From contig NC_030820.1 of NCBI RefSeq assembly GCF_001704415.2, forward strand, positions 42,638,036-42,702,035: a stretch of 64,000 nt of DNA, written 5' to 3'. This document shows, in pieces, positions 31,601 to 45,800 of this stretch. The notes beneath the pieces were generated by a model. That model did no database searches and was not told where the DNA came from. It was given only the letters and a program-made list of their open reading frames with translations. The stretch comes from Capra hircus. Taxonomy: Eukaryota; Chordata; Mammalia; Artiodactyla; Bovidae. The stretch's first letter is position 1. Every line of letters starts with the position of its first letter. The translations under genes were made by a program, and so were the position numbers.

Positions 31601-33915
31601 CCTCCAGTAGAAGGGAAAACCACTAGGCCATTCTGGTATGACCTAAATGAAATTCCTTATGATTATACAGTGGAAGTGACAGAAAGATTCAAGGGATTAG
31701 ATATGATAGACAGAGTGCCTGAAGAACTATGGGTGGAGATTTGTAACACTGTACAGGAGGCAGTGACCAAACCATCACCAAGAAAAGAAATGCAACAAGG
31801 CAAAATGGTTGTCTGAGGAGACCTTACAAATAGCTGAGAAAAGAGGAAAAGCAAAAGGCAAAAGAGGAAGGGAAAGATTTACCCATCTGAATGCAGAGTT
31901 CCAAGGAATAGCTAGGAGAGGTAAGGAAGTCTTAAGTGATCAGTGCAAAGAAATTGAGGAAAACAATATAATGAGAAACACTAGAGATCACTTCAAGAAA
32001 ATTAGGGATATTAAAGGAAGATTTCATGCAAAGATGATGACAATAAAGGACAGAAATTGTATGACCTAAGATAAGCAGAACAGATTAGGAACAGGTGGCA
32101 AGAACACAAAGAACTATACAAAAAAATGGCCTTAATGCTCGGGATAACCATTATGGTGTGATCACTCACATAGAGCCAGACATCATGGAATGTGAAGTCA
32201 AGTGGGCGTTAGGAAGAATCACTATGAATGAAACTAGTGGAGGTGATGGAATTCCAGCTGAGCTATTCTAAATCCTAAAAGATGATGCTGTGAAAGTGCT
32301 GCACTCAATAGCCCAGCAAATTTGGGAAACTCAGCAGTGACCCCAGGACTGGAAGAAGTCAGTTTTCATTCCAATCCCAAAGAAGGGCAATGCCAAAGAA
32401 TGTTCAAACTACTGCACAATTGCACTCATTTCACATAGTAGCAAGGTAATGCTGAAAATCTTTGATGCTAGGCTTGAATGGTATGTGAACCAAGAACTTC
32501 CAGATGTTCAAGCTGGATTTAGAAAAGCCAGAGGAACCAGAGATCAAATTGCCAACATCCATTGGATCATCAAAAAAGCAAGAGAATTCCACAAAAAAAT
32601 CTACTTCTGTTTCATTGACTATGCTAAAGCCTTTGACTCTGTGGATCACAACAAACTGTGGAAAATTCTTAAAGAGATGGAAATACCAGACCACTTTGCC
32701 TGCCTCCTGAGAAACCTGTATGCAGGCTAAGAAGCAATAGTTAGAGCTGGACATGAAACAATGGACTGGTTCCAAATTGTGAGAGGAGTACATCAAAGCT
32801 GTATATTTTCACCCTGCTTATTTACTTTATATGCAGAGTACATTATGTGGAATGCCAAGCTGGATGAATCACACGGTGGGCTGAAGATTGCTGGGAGAAA
32901 GATCAGTAACCTCAGATGCGCAGATGACATCACCTTAATGGCAGAAAAGTCTTCCCTGGTGGCTCAGATGGTAAAGCGTCTGCCTACAATGCGGGAGACC
33001 GAGGTTCGATCTCTGGGTTGGGAAGATCTTCTGGAGAAGGAAATGGCACCCACTCCAGTACTCTTGCCTGGAAAATCCCATGGGTGGAGGAGCATGGCAG
33101 GCTACAATCTATAGGGTTGCAAAGTGTTGAACATGATTGAGCGACTTCACTTTCTTTCTTTGTTTTAATGGCAGAAAGCAAAGAGGAACTAAAGAGTCTC
33201 TTGATGGAGGTGAAAGAGGAGAGAGAAATAACTGACTTAAATCTAAATATTTGAAAAATTAAGATCATGGCATCTGGTTCCATCCCTTCGCAGGAAATAG
33301 ATGGAGAAAAAAAGGGAAACAGTGACAGTTTATTTTCTTGGCCTCCAAAATCACTGCAGATGGTGACTGTAGCTGTTAAATTAAGATGCTTACTTCTTGG
33401 AAGATAAACTATGACAAATCTAGATAACCTATTTAAAAGCAGAGCCATCACTTTGCTGACAAAGATCTGTAGGGTCAAAGCTATGGCATTTCCAGTAATC
33501 ATGTATGAATGTGAGAGTTGGACTGTAAAGAAGGCTGAGCCCTGAAGAACTGATGCTTTCAAACTGTGGTTCTGGAGAAGACACTTGAGAGCCCTTGGAT
33601 AGCCAGATCAAACTAGTCAATCCTGAAGGAAATCAATCCTGAATATTCATTGGAAGGACTGATGCTGAAGCTGAAACACCAATATTTTGGCCACCTGATG
33701 TGAAGAACCAGCTCATTGAAAAAGACCCTGATGCTGGGAAAGAGTGAGGGCAAGAGGAGAAGGGGAGGACAGAGGATGAGATGGTTGGATGGCATCACTG
33801 ACTCAATGGACATGAGTTGAGCAAACTCTGGGAGATAGTGAAGGACAGAGAAGACTGCTGTGTTGCAGTCCATGGGATGGCAAAGAGTTGGATACAACCA
33901 AGAAACTGAACAAGA
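31601..33915 (+). mobile_element. BovB 3' part, sense, B-C spacer
   Basis: Paralogue of 10395-12660. The frame 32449-32730 keeps the reverse-transcriptase motif FIDYAKAFDSVDH. Many stops elsewhere. It is split by a SINE at 32948-33164. Confidence 0.82.
32948..33164 (+). repeat. Bov-tA2 SINE inside BovB, B-C spacer
   Basis: Sense SINE with a 13-base target duplication, ttaatggcagaaa, at 32935-32947 and 33165-33177, so it landed in BovB reverse-transcriptase sequence. Confidence 0.9.
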
Positions 33916-34495
33916 GAACTCTTCCATCTTCATCTTGTAGACTCTACTGAGGTCTTCAGAGACAGACTATAGCATCTTAGAATCTTTTATCTAATGCTCC
34001 TATCTCCCCACCTTCTCTTTGAATACAACCCTCCCAGGTCACACATGTAAGGACTTTGTCATTATACTAGAGTTACCAGGTAAACCAAGAATATCTTGCC
34101 TCTCAAGATTTTAATCAGCTTTACAAGATCGTTCCCAGACCAGGTTCAGAACCATGCCCCCTGCAGTGGAGGCACAGAGTCCTCACCACTGGACCACCAG
34201 GAAAGTCCCAGGTTAAAGGAAATTTTTAGCCACAATTTCATCATACCTACATTTTCGGCTCTCTTCTCCATCTCTTCTGCTTCTGGAACTCCTACACTGT
34301 GAATGTTAGTATGTACTATTCCCTAGTTAATATAGCATTTTTATTATGATTCTGTATTCTGGTAAATTATTTTGGTAAATTATTAATCTCTATCTCAATA
34401 TCTGATCTTTTCAAGTTTTTTTTTAATTGTTTCATTTGACACGAATTCCTCTCTCTTCTCATTTTGCTTAGCTTCCTCCTTTTCTATTAAGTTAG
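33916..34495 (+). other. Unit-derived B-C spacer with CHR-type SINE
   Basis: Counterpart of 12661-13242, including the reverse-complement CHR-type SINE at about 34130-34210. No gene. Confidence 0.5.
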
Positions 34496-34539
34496 GTGAA
34501 AAAGTTTTCTGTCCTGGTTTTGTGGGGCTGTCCTTCTGT

Positions 34540-35200
34540 GGACCCATGTCTGTGCAGTCTGTGTGCACAAGGCTTTAGGGCAGAGCTGGAGCTGAGCTGG
34601 TCAGAGGTCATCCCTTCCCAGGGTGTGCTGGCAACTGTCACCTCGGTGGGAGGAGGAGGGGCAGGCTAGAGCCAGAGCCTAGTGTGAGCAAAGGCTTCTC
34701 TTGTGCTCAGTGGCTGTCCCCACCCTACTGGGCCATGTGAGTCCCAAGATGCTGGAGCAGAACTCTGAGGGTTGGGTCCAGACTAGTTCCACTCCTTGTA
34801 AGTGTGCACCCCTTGTAAGTGTGCACCCCCGTCCCCTGCACTGCACCTTTGCCCCAGAGGGTGGCAGAGCTGGAGGAAGGTGTGCAGGAGCAGCCCCTGG
34901 TGCGGGCAGCCGTGCATGTGGTGCAGCCCTACATACCATCAGAGCCCCAGACCCTGCTCCTCGGGGCCCTCTGTGATGGCTGCCCTGCCCCGTCCAGATG
35001 TGTGTGTGTTCCTCTGTGTGTATGGGTTCCTGGATGTGTGTTCCTGTGTGTGTGTATTCCTGTGTGTGTATGTGTTCCTATATGTGTGTCCCTTTGTGTG
35101 TGTGTATTCCTGTGTGTGTGTTCCTGGATGTGTGTTCCTGTGTGTGTGTGTGTTTCTGTATGTATGTTCCTCTGTGTGCTTCTGTGTATGTGCATTTAGT
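34540..35200 (+). repeat. GC-rich block and TG minisatellite, B-C spacer
   Basis: GC-rich, with two gtaagt-containing repeats at 34797-34822, then a ccccag-preceded open segment (about 34857-34998) and a long TG/ttcctg minisatellite (34999-35195). Origin unknown. Confidence 0.5.
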
Positions 35201-35209
35201 TTGGTACTT

Positions 35210-36660
35210 GAAATAACAGGAAAGTCTCACTCTCGGTAGATTTGTTCCCTGTCATGACTTTTACTAGTTAGCTCGTCATGCTCCTAGCCCTGGGATCAGC
35301 CCAACAGGAAAGCTACGGGTGGTTCAGTTCATTTCTGAGTCAGCATCTTACCTGGCTGAGATTGGCTATCTGATTCTGGTGAATTTATGACTGTTTCTGA
35401 ATGCACTATGTCCCCCAAAGCCACACCCCCATTCTATTCAGGGCCTTTTAATACATGGTCTCGTCCATGTCTCCGCCCTTATTCCTTTGTCCTTGGCTCT
35501 GTATGTATGTATACACACACACACAAACATGTATATATAGTTCCCCTGAAGCTGCAATAGGCATTCCAAGTGCTCTTCAGTTTAAACTTAGAATTAAGTG
35601 GAACAGACACTAGTCCCCAGACAGCCCCCAAGTAGGTTGGAATACCACACATGAGGTTTTCTGTTGTCACTCTGGATTGAGGGAGCAACTGGGCGCTCAT
35701 CCAGACTGTACTGCTGCAGGCAGGAGGAGGGTACAGGTGAGTAACACACGGTGAAATTTCCTTCCACTCTGTCCTGGATTTTTCCTAATTGCCTGTTCAC
35801 TTTGTTGCTGTTAATCTGTGTTTGACTGTTTTCCAGAACTCCTATGAAGTTTTAAAGCTGATTTGTCTTTCTTTTCTTGTCTTTCCATGGGAGAGTTCAG
35901 TCCTCCCACCTCACCATTTTGCTGACATCACTGTACATGTTAAATTTTGTCTTCACAAGATTCTCGTGTATCAGTGCATCACAATTTCTGTTACTCTTTC
36001 CAAATTTGTTGCATTTTAATTTGTTTATAGGTTTTTCATTTACGAATGATGTGGAGCAGTTAGTACATTATGTAAAATATGTATCAGTGACATTATAAGG
36101 GTACCCTAAAAGTTATATAACTAGCTAGAAGGGATCAACACTCAAAGTCTCTTTGAACACTGTACATGGTATTCTAAGGCTATTAATAATTAACTTCCAA
36201 TAAACACTTTGCCAAAATGTCTCATTTCTATTTTCTGTTCAGGATTTCACCAGTCAGGTCTGTAAAGCATAATAATTTTGCTGTGGGAAATGTAAAAGGG
36301 GAAATTTATTTTCATTTGAAGGTTTGATTCTTTATTAAGGGGTAACATTTTGAAAAGTGCTATTAAACACTTTTGGATTGTGTGATTTGTGTATGTGTGT
36401 GTGTTTGTACTGTAAGGTAGTTTTTTCAATCGATGTTTGATCGACATTGGGTTTCATAATAGAAAATTAAAAACGATTGTTGTTGGAAGTTTCTAGTCTA
36501 ACAAGTAGTCAATAATTGCTCACCCAGTCTCATCATTATATAATATGTGAGGTTATGTTGATAAAAATAATCAAATAAGTTAGCAGTGTTCAATCATCTC
36601 TGCTTCTCCTACAATGTCTCTGCTAGCACTGGACAGTGCAGCTGGGGTGTTATGTTCTTG
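35210..36660 (+). promoter_or_regulatory. Conserved 5' flank of copy C
   Basis: Counterpart of the copy B flank, without later insertions. Contains an (AC)n run at 35514-35525. Confidence 0.45.
36182..36194. promoter_or_regulatory. HNF1-like palindrome upstream of copy C
   Basis: The identical 13-mer to copy B, 545 bases upstream of the ATG and again followed by a CCAATAA. Confidence 0.35.
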
Positions 36661-36661
36661 T

Positions 36662-36670
36662 TATTTATAA
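36662..36670 (+). promoter_or_regulatory. TATA-like motif upstream of copy C
   Basis: TATTTATAA ending 56 bases before the copy C ATG, just after a block (cagctggggtgtta) kept upstream of B, C and D. A start site about 30 bases downstream would give a very short 5' UTR. This is inference from position only. Confidence 0.4.
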
Positions 36671-36726
36671 CATTTGAAGGGAGAAGAAAAAAGTCCCAGT
36701 CTGCTTACTCAGAGGAGCAACAGACA

Positions 36727-36810
36727 ATGGATCCCAAAGGCCAGAAGGTGAAGCTTAATGATGGCCACTTCATTCCTGTCCTGGGATTTGGAACCTACGC
36801 ACCTCCAGAG
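36727..36810 (+). CDS. AKR1C: AKR1C copy C exon 1
   Basis: Codons 1-28, MDPKGQKVKL to TYAPPE. Gly5 and Lys7 differ from B. Donor GTAACA. Confidence 0.95.
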
Positions 36811-39800
36811 GTAACAGTAGTGGTTTGGGGTTGAGACATAAATAGTAGTGGATGTGACATGAGCAGAAGGGACTTGGGTTGTCAAGCACTGAGCTCCTGT
36901 GTGACTCTGGGAGGGTCATGTGATTCCACCAACCAGGCTAGAACCATTTCCTCTGAAAGAGGATAAAGCATTCAGGCTTCACTCTGCTTCATGGTCTGAA
37001 GCTGTGTTCACCTGCAGATTACTCTGGGTTTCCTTCCAGTTTCCATCTCTTTCCCAGATTGGCAGAAGAGGTGAGACTCAGCTGTCAAGAATACTGTCAG
37101 CTGCTTTGCTTTGAAGGTGATTGCAATGGTGAAGTTTATCTGTATAGTTAATTAATTCCAGAACTCTTTCCTCTTTCCAAAAAGCCATGACACTGAGAAG
37201 TATTTGAGATGGGAAGTCCTGTAGATGAGTTGAATGAAAAATAATGGGAATGCATTGCTTTTATACTGTGGAGTGCCTGTTAGATGGCAGGCAAGAAACA
37301 CTCCAACTGTGTTTTGCCTCATATTTTTGTTTCTGCTTGGAAATTTATTCTCAGAGAAAATAGTACTATCATTTGAGGGTAAAAGTTACTACCCTACAGG
37401 CCAGGTTTTGTAACGTTTTCTTGGGCTTCCCCGGGTAGTTCAAATGTTAAAGAATCTGCCTGCAATGCAGGGGATCTGAGTTCGATCCCTGGGTTGGGAA
37501 GATCCCTTGAAGAAGGAAATGGCAACCCACTCCAGTATTCTTGTGGAGAATCCCGTGGACAGAGGAGCCTGACGGGTTACAGTCCATGTGGTCACAAAGA
37601 GCTGGACATGACTGAATGACTAACACTTTAACACTTTGAAATGGGAAAGATTCTCAATCATATAAAAAGAAATGGAATATTATTCAGCATTAAAATGACA
37701 TTAATCCTGCCATTTGCAACTGCACAGATGGATGGTAAGAACATTAAGGCAAGTGAAACAAGCTAGAAATAGAAAGACAAATACTGCATAATCTCCTTGT
37801 AGCTAGAATCTTAAAAAGTAGAACTCATAGAAGCAGAGAATAGAGGTGTGGTGACCAGCAGCTGGTGTCAAGCCTGGGAAAAATGGTAAGTTGTTGGTCA
37901 AGGGTACAGACCATCAATTATAAGATGAATAATCATGGAGACCTGATGTAAAGCACTGTGACTATAGTTAACAATAATGGGATATATCTTCAATTTTGTA
38001 GACTATATCTTATGTCTTCTTACAAACACCCAAAAAAGTTAGGTGTGTGAGGTGATGGAACTGTTACCTAGGTTGATTTTGGTAATTCATTAAGAGTGGA
38101 TACCTCCATTGGTAAGAATAATCATGGGAAATGGCACACTGGTTGAAGCTCAAGCTTGAATCAAGCTTAAGCCGGGAGAAAGAGCAATGACCTCAGAATG
38201 GAGATGACACCACCCTAATGGCAGAAAGGAAGAGGAACTAGAGAATCTCTTGATGAAGTTGAAAGAGGGAGTGAAAAGCTGATTTAAAATTAAACTTTCA
38301 AAAACCTAAGATCATGTCATTCAGTCCCATCACTTCATGGCAAGTAAATGGGGGAGAAATGGAAACAGTGGCAGACTTTATTTTCTTGGACTCCAAATCA
38401 TTGTGGACGGTGACTGTAGCCAGGAAATTAAAAGATGATTGCTCCTCAGAAGAAAAGCTACGAGAAACCTAGACATCATCTTAAAAAGCAGAGACACTGG
38501 CTTGTGGACAAAGGTCCATATAGTCAAAGCCATGGTTTTTCCAGTCGTTATGTATGGATGTGAGAGTTGGACCATAAAAGGCTATGCGGGGGAGAATTGA
38601 TGCTTTTGAACTGTGGTGTTGGAGAAGACTCTTGAGAATGCCTTGGACAGCAAAGAGATCAAGCCAGTCATCACCTAAAGGAAATCAACCCTGAGTATTC
38701 CTTGGAAGGACTGATGCTGAAGTTGAAGCTCCAATACTTTGGCCACGCAATACGAAGAGCCAACTCATTGGAAAAGACCCTGATTCTGGAAAAGACTGAA
38801 GGCGCGAGGAGAAGGGGGCGACAGAGGGTGAGATAGTTGGGTGGCATCACTGATACAATGGACATGAGCTTGAGCAGGCTGCAGGAGGTAATGAAATACA
38901 GGGTAACCTGGAGTGCTGCAGTCCGTGGGATCAGAAGGAATTGAACAGGACTGAGTGATGGAACAAAAACAGCGACTTATATGAGAACATCTCTTTGTAC
39001 ACCTTGATTACATACAGTTTTTATGTGGTGTGTTTTTTTGTGGCCTCACTGGTAGACAGAGGTCTTAGAAGCAATTACCTTGTTTCTTGATGCTTTTACT
39101 AGGCACCTTACACCTTTGTTGAATTATCTTCAAAGATCTCACAGTATAAATCCTATTCTGACTGCAACGTTATCCTGAGTACTTTGGGTTCTACCAGCAA
39201 ATCAATGAAACAGCAGGTGGTCTTGAGGTCTCTGATGCCCATAATCAGCCATGATCACCTCAGGATGAGTGGTTCCTGGGTGTCCAGTTAATCACTGACC
39301 AGGAACATTCAGGGAAATCATCAAGCATTCATCACCACACATACAGAGCTAACCAAAGGCACAAAGAAAAGTTGATGTTGGGAAGATGAAAGCTTGTGCC
39401 TAGCAATCTCTTAATCATCTGGGTATTCAACTTCTACCTTTGTTGCTTATGTAGGTTGCTAAGAGGGATGCTCTGGAATTCACCCCATTTGCTATAGAGG
39501 TTGGGTTCCGCCATATTGACTGTGCTCATGCTTACCAAAATGAAGAGCAGATAGGCCAGGCCATTCGAAGTAAGATTGCAGATGGCACTGTGAAGAGAGA
39601 AGACATATTCTGCACTTCAAAGGTACTGTGTGTGTTGTGTGTGTGCACATATGTGCAAGTGATTGTGCCCAGGTGACAATTATATAATAGGATCCTTTGA
39701 TGAAGAGTTGCTTGGTGAACTATTCTTATTGATAAATTCCTAAAGTATTAGAGTTCCCTGGTGGTTCAGTGCTTAAGACTTGGCACTTTAATGCCATGTG

Positions 39801-42800
39801 CCCTGATTTGATCCTTGGTTGGGGAAGTAATATCAGACAAGCCTTGCAGTAAGGCCAAAATAAGTTACCTAAAGTATTCTTAATACAACTTTTATTCTTT
39901 AACTTCTGCAGCTTTGGTGCACATCCTTTCGACCAGAGTTGGTCCGACAAGCCTTGGAAAAGTCACTGAAAAGTCTTCAACTGGACTATGTCGATCTCTA
40001 TATTATGCATTATCCACTGGCTCTGAAGGTTAGAAATTTGTGTGATCACTTCAGTGTTACATCTTGCGTTAGAATGTGCATCAACTTGCATGGATGGTTA
40101 AATTAAGATTTTTCTTAGTAGGTTGAAGGGATGATTATACTAGAGTAGAATCCTCCACAATCATTTGTGATCATCTTTTTACTGAGTTTCTCTGAATCCC
40201 TTACATACCTTCCAGAGAAAGGAGTTAATATTCTGAGATTCTCTGCCAGAAAAACTTGAGGAAATAGAACTAGGTGAGTTCTGCACACAATCCTTGTTAC
40301 AACTCCTGAGTGTCTGGGGATTTCATGAACCAAGAGTTTGGTGCAGCCGTGGTGAGCATGACACTGTCTCACACTGAACATGATGAGTTTCTTTTGTCTT
40401 TCACCCTTTCAAGTTGAGCATATTTGGTGGTGCTCCTTCTGAGTGCGTCTAAACTTCGTACTCATGCAGGGACTTGGGATAACTTTCCTGCACTCTCCCT
40501 AGTCTTCAGATGAGGTTTGTAGACTGTACTTATCCATTAAGAAAGGTTTGCTTAGAATACTTGATGTCAAGTCACAGAAATGAACTCAAACCATCCAATG
40601 CAAAATAGCTTGGTGGTCTACATAGATGGCAAGTTCCAGCCACAGACAGAAATGATGGTTGCAGTACTCTACAGATGTGTCTCCTTTTCCTATCCCTTAT
40701 AAAGGCACTACTCATGGTTTACTTTATTTTTACTGAACATTTTCCATTGGTGGGAAATTTGACCTTGGGATAGCTCAAGGCTCATGGTCATGAACATATG
40801 AGAACATGTCTGGGTCTTCCACATTCCATATCAACCTAATGAGATCCCTGCTGGTTCATGTGCCTGTCCTAGGGCACCTGACGCTCAAAGGGAAAAGAGA
40901 GTCTGATTATCTAGACCAGGTCAAGATAGCAAATTTTATTCTGGAAATGAAGTCATGTAACTTACTTCCATTCCCAGCTCATAGAGGCATTTGGAAACAG
41001 GCAAGTATAAGAACAGACAAAATTCACAGAAGTCACAGGAAGTTCCTTTTAGGACCTAGAAAACTTGTACTTATTACAACATATATTTAATGTAAGAGAT
41101 TAGAATAAGTCTCCCTCCTAAAGACATTGCTTATATACACAAATCACTTTGCAAATATTATCTAGTATCTAGAAAGTTTTCAACCTAACTCATGGAGGTT
41201 TAATCCTTGGTGCCAGGCAGGCTTGCTAAATGTGGAGAAATTATTTTGTGACATCTCTAAAATGACTGCTTCTATTCTAGCCAGGAGAAGAATTATATCC
41301 AAAAGATGAAAATGGAAAACTGATAGCTGACTCAGTGGATCTCTGTCGCACATGGGAGGTGAGTATGAGGAGCAGAGGGACTGGGGAGGAGCCAGGAGAG
41401 TGGGAACTTCCTTCATTTCTTCCACCTGTGAGAATGCGCCATGGACCATCAGACTCAGCAGTTCATGAATCTAAGGGCTGGGATGCTGGGTTTGTGGGGA
41501 GGAAGCCATTGCTGTAATGTTTACAGAGAGGAAGGGAGGAGGAGAATACGGGACAGTGCAGGCAGGCATCTCTTTCCTTCCATATGAGGTGTCTTCTCCA
41601 GGGTTCAAGGAGCAAGCAATATTTCTTTTTATATCATGTCTTCTTCCCCTCTTTCCTTTTTGATAATTGATGCTAATTCTTGATGGATGATGGTGATTAC
41701 CGATGTTTTCCAGCATTTATTCTTGCTCTATCTTTCCATGTAATTGTTCATCACCCCTCCCTCCCAGGCCCTGGAGAAGTGCAAGGACGCAGGGCTGGCC
41801 AAGTCCATCGGGGTGTCCAACTTCAACCACAAGCAGCTGGAGAAGATCCTGAACAAGCCGGGGCTCAAGTACAAGCCCGTCTGCAACCAGGTGAGCAGCT
41901 CAGCTTCTCTCCCTCCTGCTCTTCGGAACCTTCTTTTTGCCCTGGAGTCTGATGTCTGTCTGTCCTCCTCTCCTGTTCATCTGACCATTGTGGACAGGAG
42001 ATTCTAAACAGCTGAGTTCCTGTCTGCATGGTGCGTATAAAATCCAAAATGGTATCTCTGTCTGTAAATCTGGGTGGAAAAGTGCAGAGATCTTCCTCGT
42101 AGAATGCAGAAGTAAAGGAAGGAGGTATTTCCCTGAGATGAAAGGATGGCCAAGTCACAGGGTGAAAGTGCCCTGGAGTGAAATTTGTACAGGAAGGAAA
42201 ACCATGAAAATGTGGAATGGGAAATAAATTGACATAGAGGCAAATCAGCTGAGATGGGTGTTAAGGGTTTGTGTGGGGTTCTGATGGCTGAATCCTTAGT
42301 CTTGGTGTCGCAGTGTTTATAAGTCTTTAACAGGGAGCACAGTTGAGAAAACTGTGTTGGAGATGATGAAAATCATTCAGGTTAGAGGGTGAAGTTAAAG
42401 GCTCATTGTGACGCTAACACTCTATGAATTTTACTCATGAATGTCTACTCAAATGTAGAGTCCATCTTTTGGTTAGTCAATCTCAGACTGGTTCTCCCAT
42501 CTATGTCCGTCATAAATTAAGTGTATAAACAAATTTTTCTCTATTTCTCTGTTGATATTAATATTTCCAATTTATATTTAATGTTATGGTTTTTCCTTTA
42601 TTATTTTTTAAACTTTTTGCCTTTCTCTGTCATTTAATATTACATTGCCATAATACGTGACCCTCTTCTCTATTGGTTTTCTACAGGTGGAATGTCACCC
42701 TTATCTCAATCAGAGGAAACTGTTGGATTTCTGCAAGTCACATGATATTGTTCTTGTTGCCTATAGTGCTCTGGGATCCCAAAGAGTAAAAGAATGGTAC

Positions 42801-45800
42801 TGAACTCTAATGAAAGCAACAGGGAGTTTATGTAAAATTCCATTTTTGATGAGATAGTTTAAATCATACAATACTCAGATAACTCTCATAGGCAGAGGGG
42901 AGAGAGAGGAGTAATGGAATGAATTCTTCTCTTTTATCTTCCCATCACCCAGCCAATTTTTCTAGATTGTATTAGCTTTTCGACTCATGAATAAGAAATG
43001 CCTACATTAAAATCTATATGTAATCTCCCAGTTGAGACCAGAGACACAAGCTTATGTCATGATTTACTTATTAACTAATGAGCACATTTTAAAATATAGG
43101 TGTTCCAAGGTTCACTTACCTTATGTCTACAGTTGAGATAGTAGTATTAACTCCTAGGTTTCTATCATAACTCCTAGGTTTCTATCATGATAGAAAAAAT
43201 TTCAATTTGAACCATTTTGGTAAGCATCTATAGTAGAATAATGATGAAATAAATGTCTCTTATTTTGAGACCTCGCAATTTTTTTTAAATAAATTTTTTT
43301 AGAAATAAAATAAATTTTTTTAGAAAAAGTGAAATTTACAAACAATTCTTGGTCTTTCCTTTTGCTTCTCTATTCATGCCCTTGAATATATAGGAAAAAA
43401 CACCCTTGAAAATTAAAGGACAAAAAAATCCATGAGTTTGGCAGTCCTGGTCTCAACTCAATAATGCCTGTGAGTTACCTGCAGAGTTTTGCAAACACAG
43501 AATAGGAGGTGACACAGTTGAGGTTCTGATTCAGTTTGTTTTCAGCTCTGCCATGGAATTTGTATTTCTTACAAGATCCCAGTTGATAGTGATGATGCTG
43601 GTCAATGAACTATACTTTGCGAAGCTCTGGTCTAGAGTGAACCTCTTGTTCTATTTGGAAAAATATTCAGAAACTGAGTATTTAGTCTCAGCTCCTCAGC
43701 ATTTTTGAATTTCCTTCCAGGGTGAACCCAAACCACCCCGTTCTCTTGGAGGACCCAGTTCTCTCTGCCATTGCTCAAAAGCACAAGAAAACAGCAGCTC
43801 TGGTTGCCCTTCGCTACCAGATACAACGTGGGGTTGTGGTTCTGGCCAAGGGTAACAACAAGAAGTGGATCAAAGAGAACATGCAGGTGATGATGAGTGG
43901 GGCTGTGGGCAGAGGACTCCTCAGGAATATCCTTCACAAGGGCTCTCAGACTATCTTTGGGCCAAAACGAGTTACCTGATCTTTCCCTGTGTGTGAATGC
44001 CTGGTAGTTTTCTCCTTCTGCTGTGGCAACAGGAGAAGCATTATGGCTGGAGAGGGTTATGGTTGGACAGAAAATGGAGATTTTCACTTGAGCATTACAT
44101 TGGGGCAATGTATTCTGTCACTTTGTGCAAATTACATCTTATTTTCTTCATTCTCAATTATGCAATTGCATTATGTGATTTTCTTTCTTATACTGCTTGA
44201 ACTGCTCTAATCAAACACCATAGGTTGAGTGGCTGAGAAAAAAAACTGGAATTTGTTTCTCACAGTTCTGAAGCTGGAGATCTGAGATCAGAGTGCCTGT
44301 GTGGTCAGGTGAGGCTGCTCCTCCAAGTCACAGGTTACTCCTTGTATCTTAACATGGTGGAGGGGGCAAAGAACTCCCCCAGTTCTCCTATGTGAATATG
44401 ATGTTGTTTAAATCTCATTCATGAGGGCTCCACCATCATGACATAATCACCTCTCAAAGGATTCATTTCTAACAGCATCAACCTGTGAATATGAGGACAG
44501 AAAATTTATGGCAGTGATCTTTAACTTCCAAACCATTGTGTTTTTATTTTGCCTTTCCCTGAATACTAATAAGATTTCATCTTCATACATTTAATCTTCT
44601 TGAGTTTCTGTCTTTGTGAAGTCCTCTTCAAGACTTTGTCCATTTTTGCTAGGTTGTCTATACTTTGTTTTCTGTGTAGGAGACCATTATTGTACCTTTA
44701 GCCATGACTGTATGGAAACTCCCCAGTTTCAGGATTTAATGCAGAGATGATTTATGCGTCTCTTGTATTCTGTGGTTTGACAACCAACCTGCACTCAGCT
44801 AAGCTGTCGTCCTCTGGTCTGGGCTTTCCTGTGCTTTTGCAGTTCAATGGGGAGCAGCTGGGAAGTTCTGTTTTAGCAGGTGGACGAGGCTTTTGTAGGA
44901 GGAGCCTTCACTCTTCTCTGTATAGTTTTTATGAATAGTTGACTAGACTGGGACAACTAACCTGGTCTTCATCTCAGCACAGTGGTATGATCCCAAGTCA
45001 GTTATTAGGGAAATTATCCTCTTCCTGTCTGGACTAAGATCTGGGTCATCTCTTCTTCTGGGAAATATCACTGTTCAATGCAGGTTACGGGTCAGGCCAA
45101 GTAAGGGGAATGGAAATTGTCCCCTGATCAATTGTTTCCGTGTTTCCATTTAAAGTTGGTTCTGTAATCTAGCTGGAACTGTTTATCTAAGATAATATGA
45201 AAATGGATGCATGTATGTTTAAGTATATTTAAATGTGAATCTAAGGTTTCATATTTCCTCAAAGATTTTCATTGTCAACTCAGTCATATATCAAGTGTCC
45301 ATAAGTACATTTCTGTTATCTCTTTTCTATTTAACTATTCAGTTTTCTGCACCATGTTATTAAAGTGGAAAATAAGTCTTGCTTTTCAGAATGGTAATTT
45401 TTTATTTTTTAAAGCTGTCTTGGCTACTTTTGATTGGCTCTCTTTTATTTAACATTTAGTATCACTTTACCAACTTCCAGGAAAGAATACATGCTCGAGT
45501 CTTTGGCTCAGGTTGCACTGAAACACTAGATCACTTTGGAGAAAACGAATTTTTTTTACAAAACTGAGCTTTTCATTTCATGATTATGATATGAATTTTT
45601 AATTACTTAGGTGTTCTTTAATGTTAAAACACTTTTCATAACTTTCTCCACTAAGGCATATACATAAAGTTTTTGTTAGATTTATTCATAGATAATGAGT
45701 AAGTTTGATATCAGATTCCTGAACAGGCTTTAAAAAAAACCCTACACTACTTTAGCTGATCGCTGTCACCCTTACAGCATTTTGGGAAGAGTTAATCAGT

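Noticed and set aside
34802..35239. Cys/Val-rich open frames over the TG minisatellite (and antisense Thr/His-rich frames)
   Set aside because: They are translations of a simple repeat and follow its period. No conserved start or domain.
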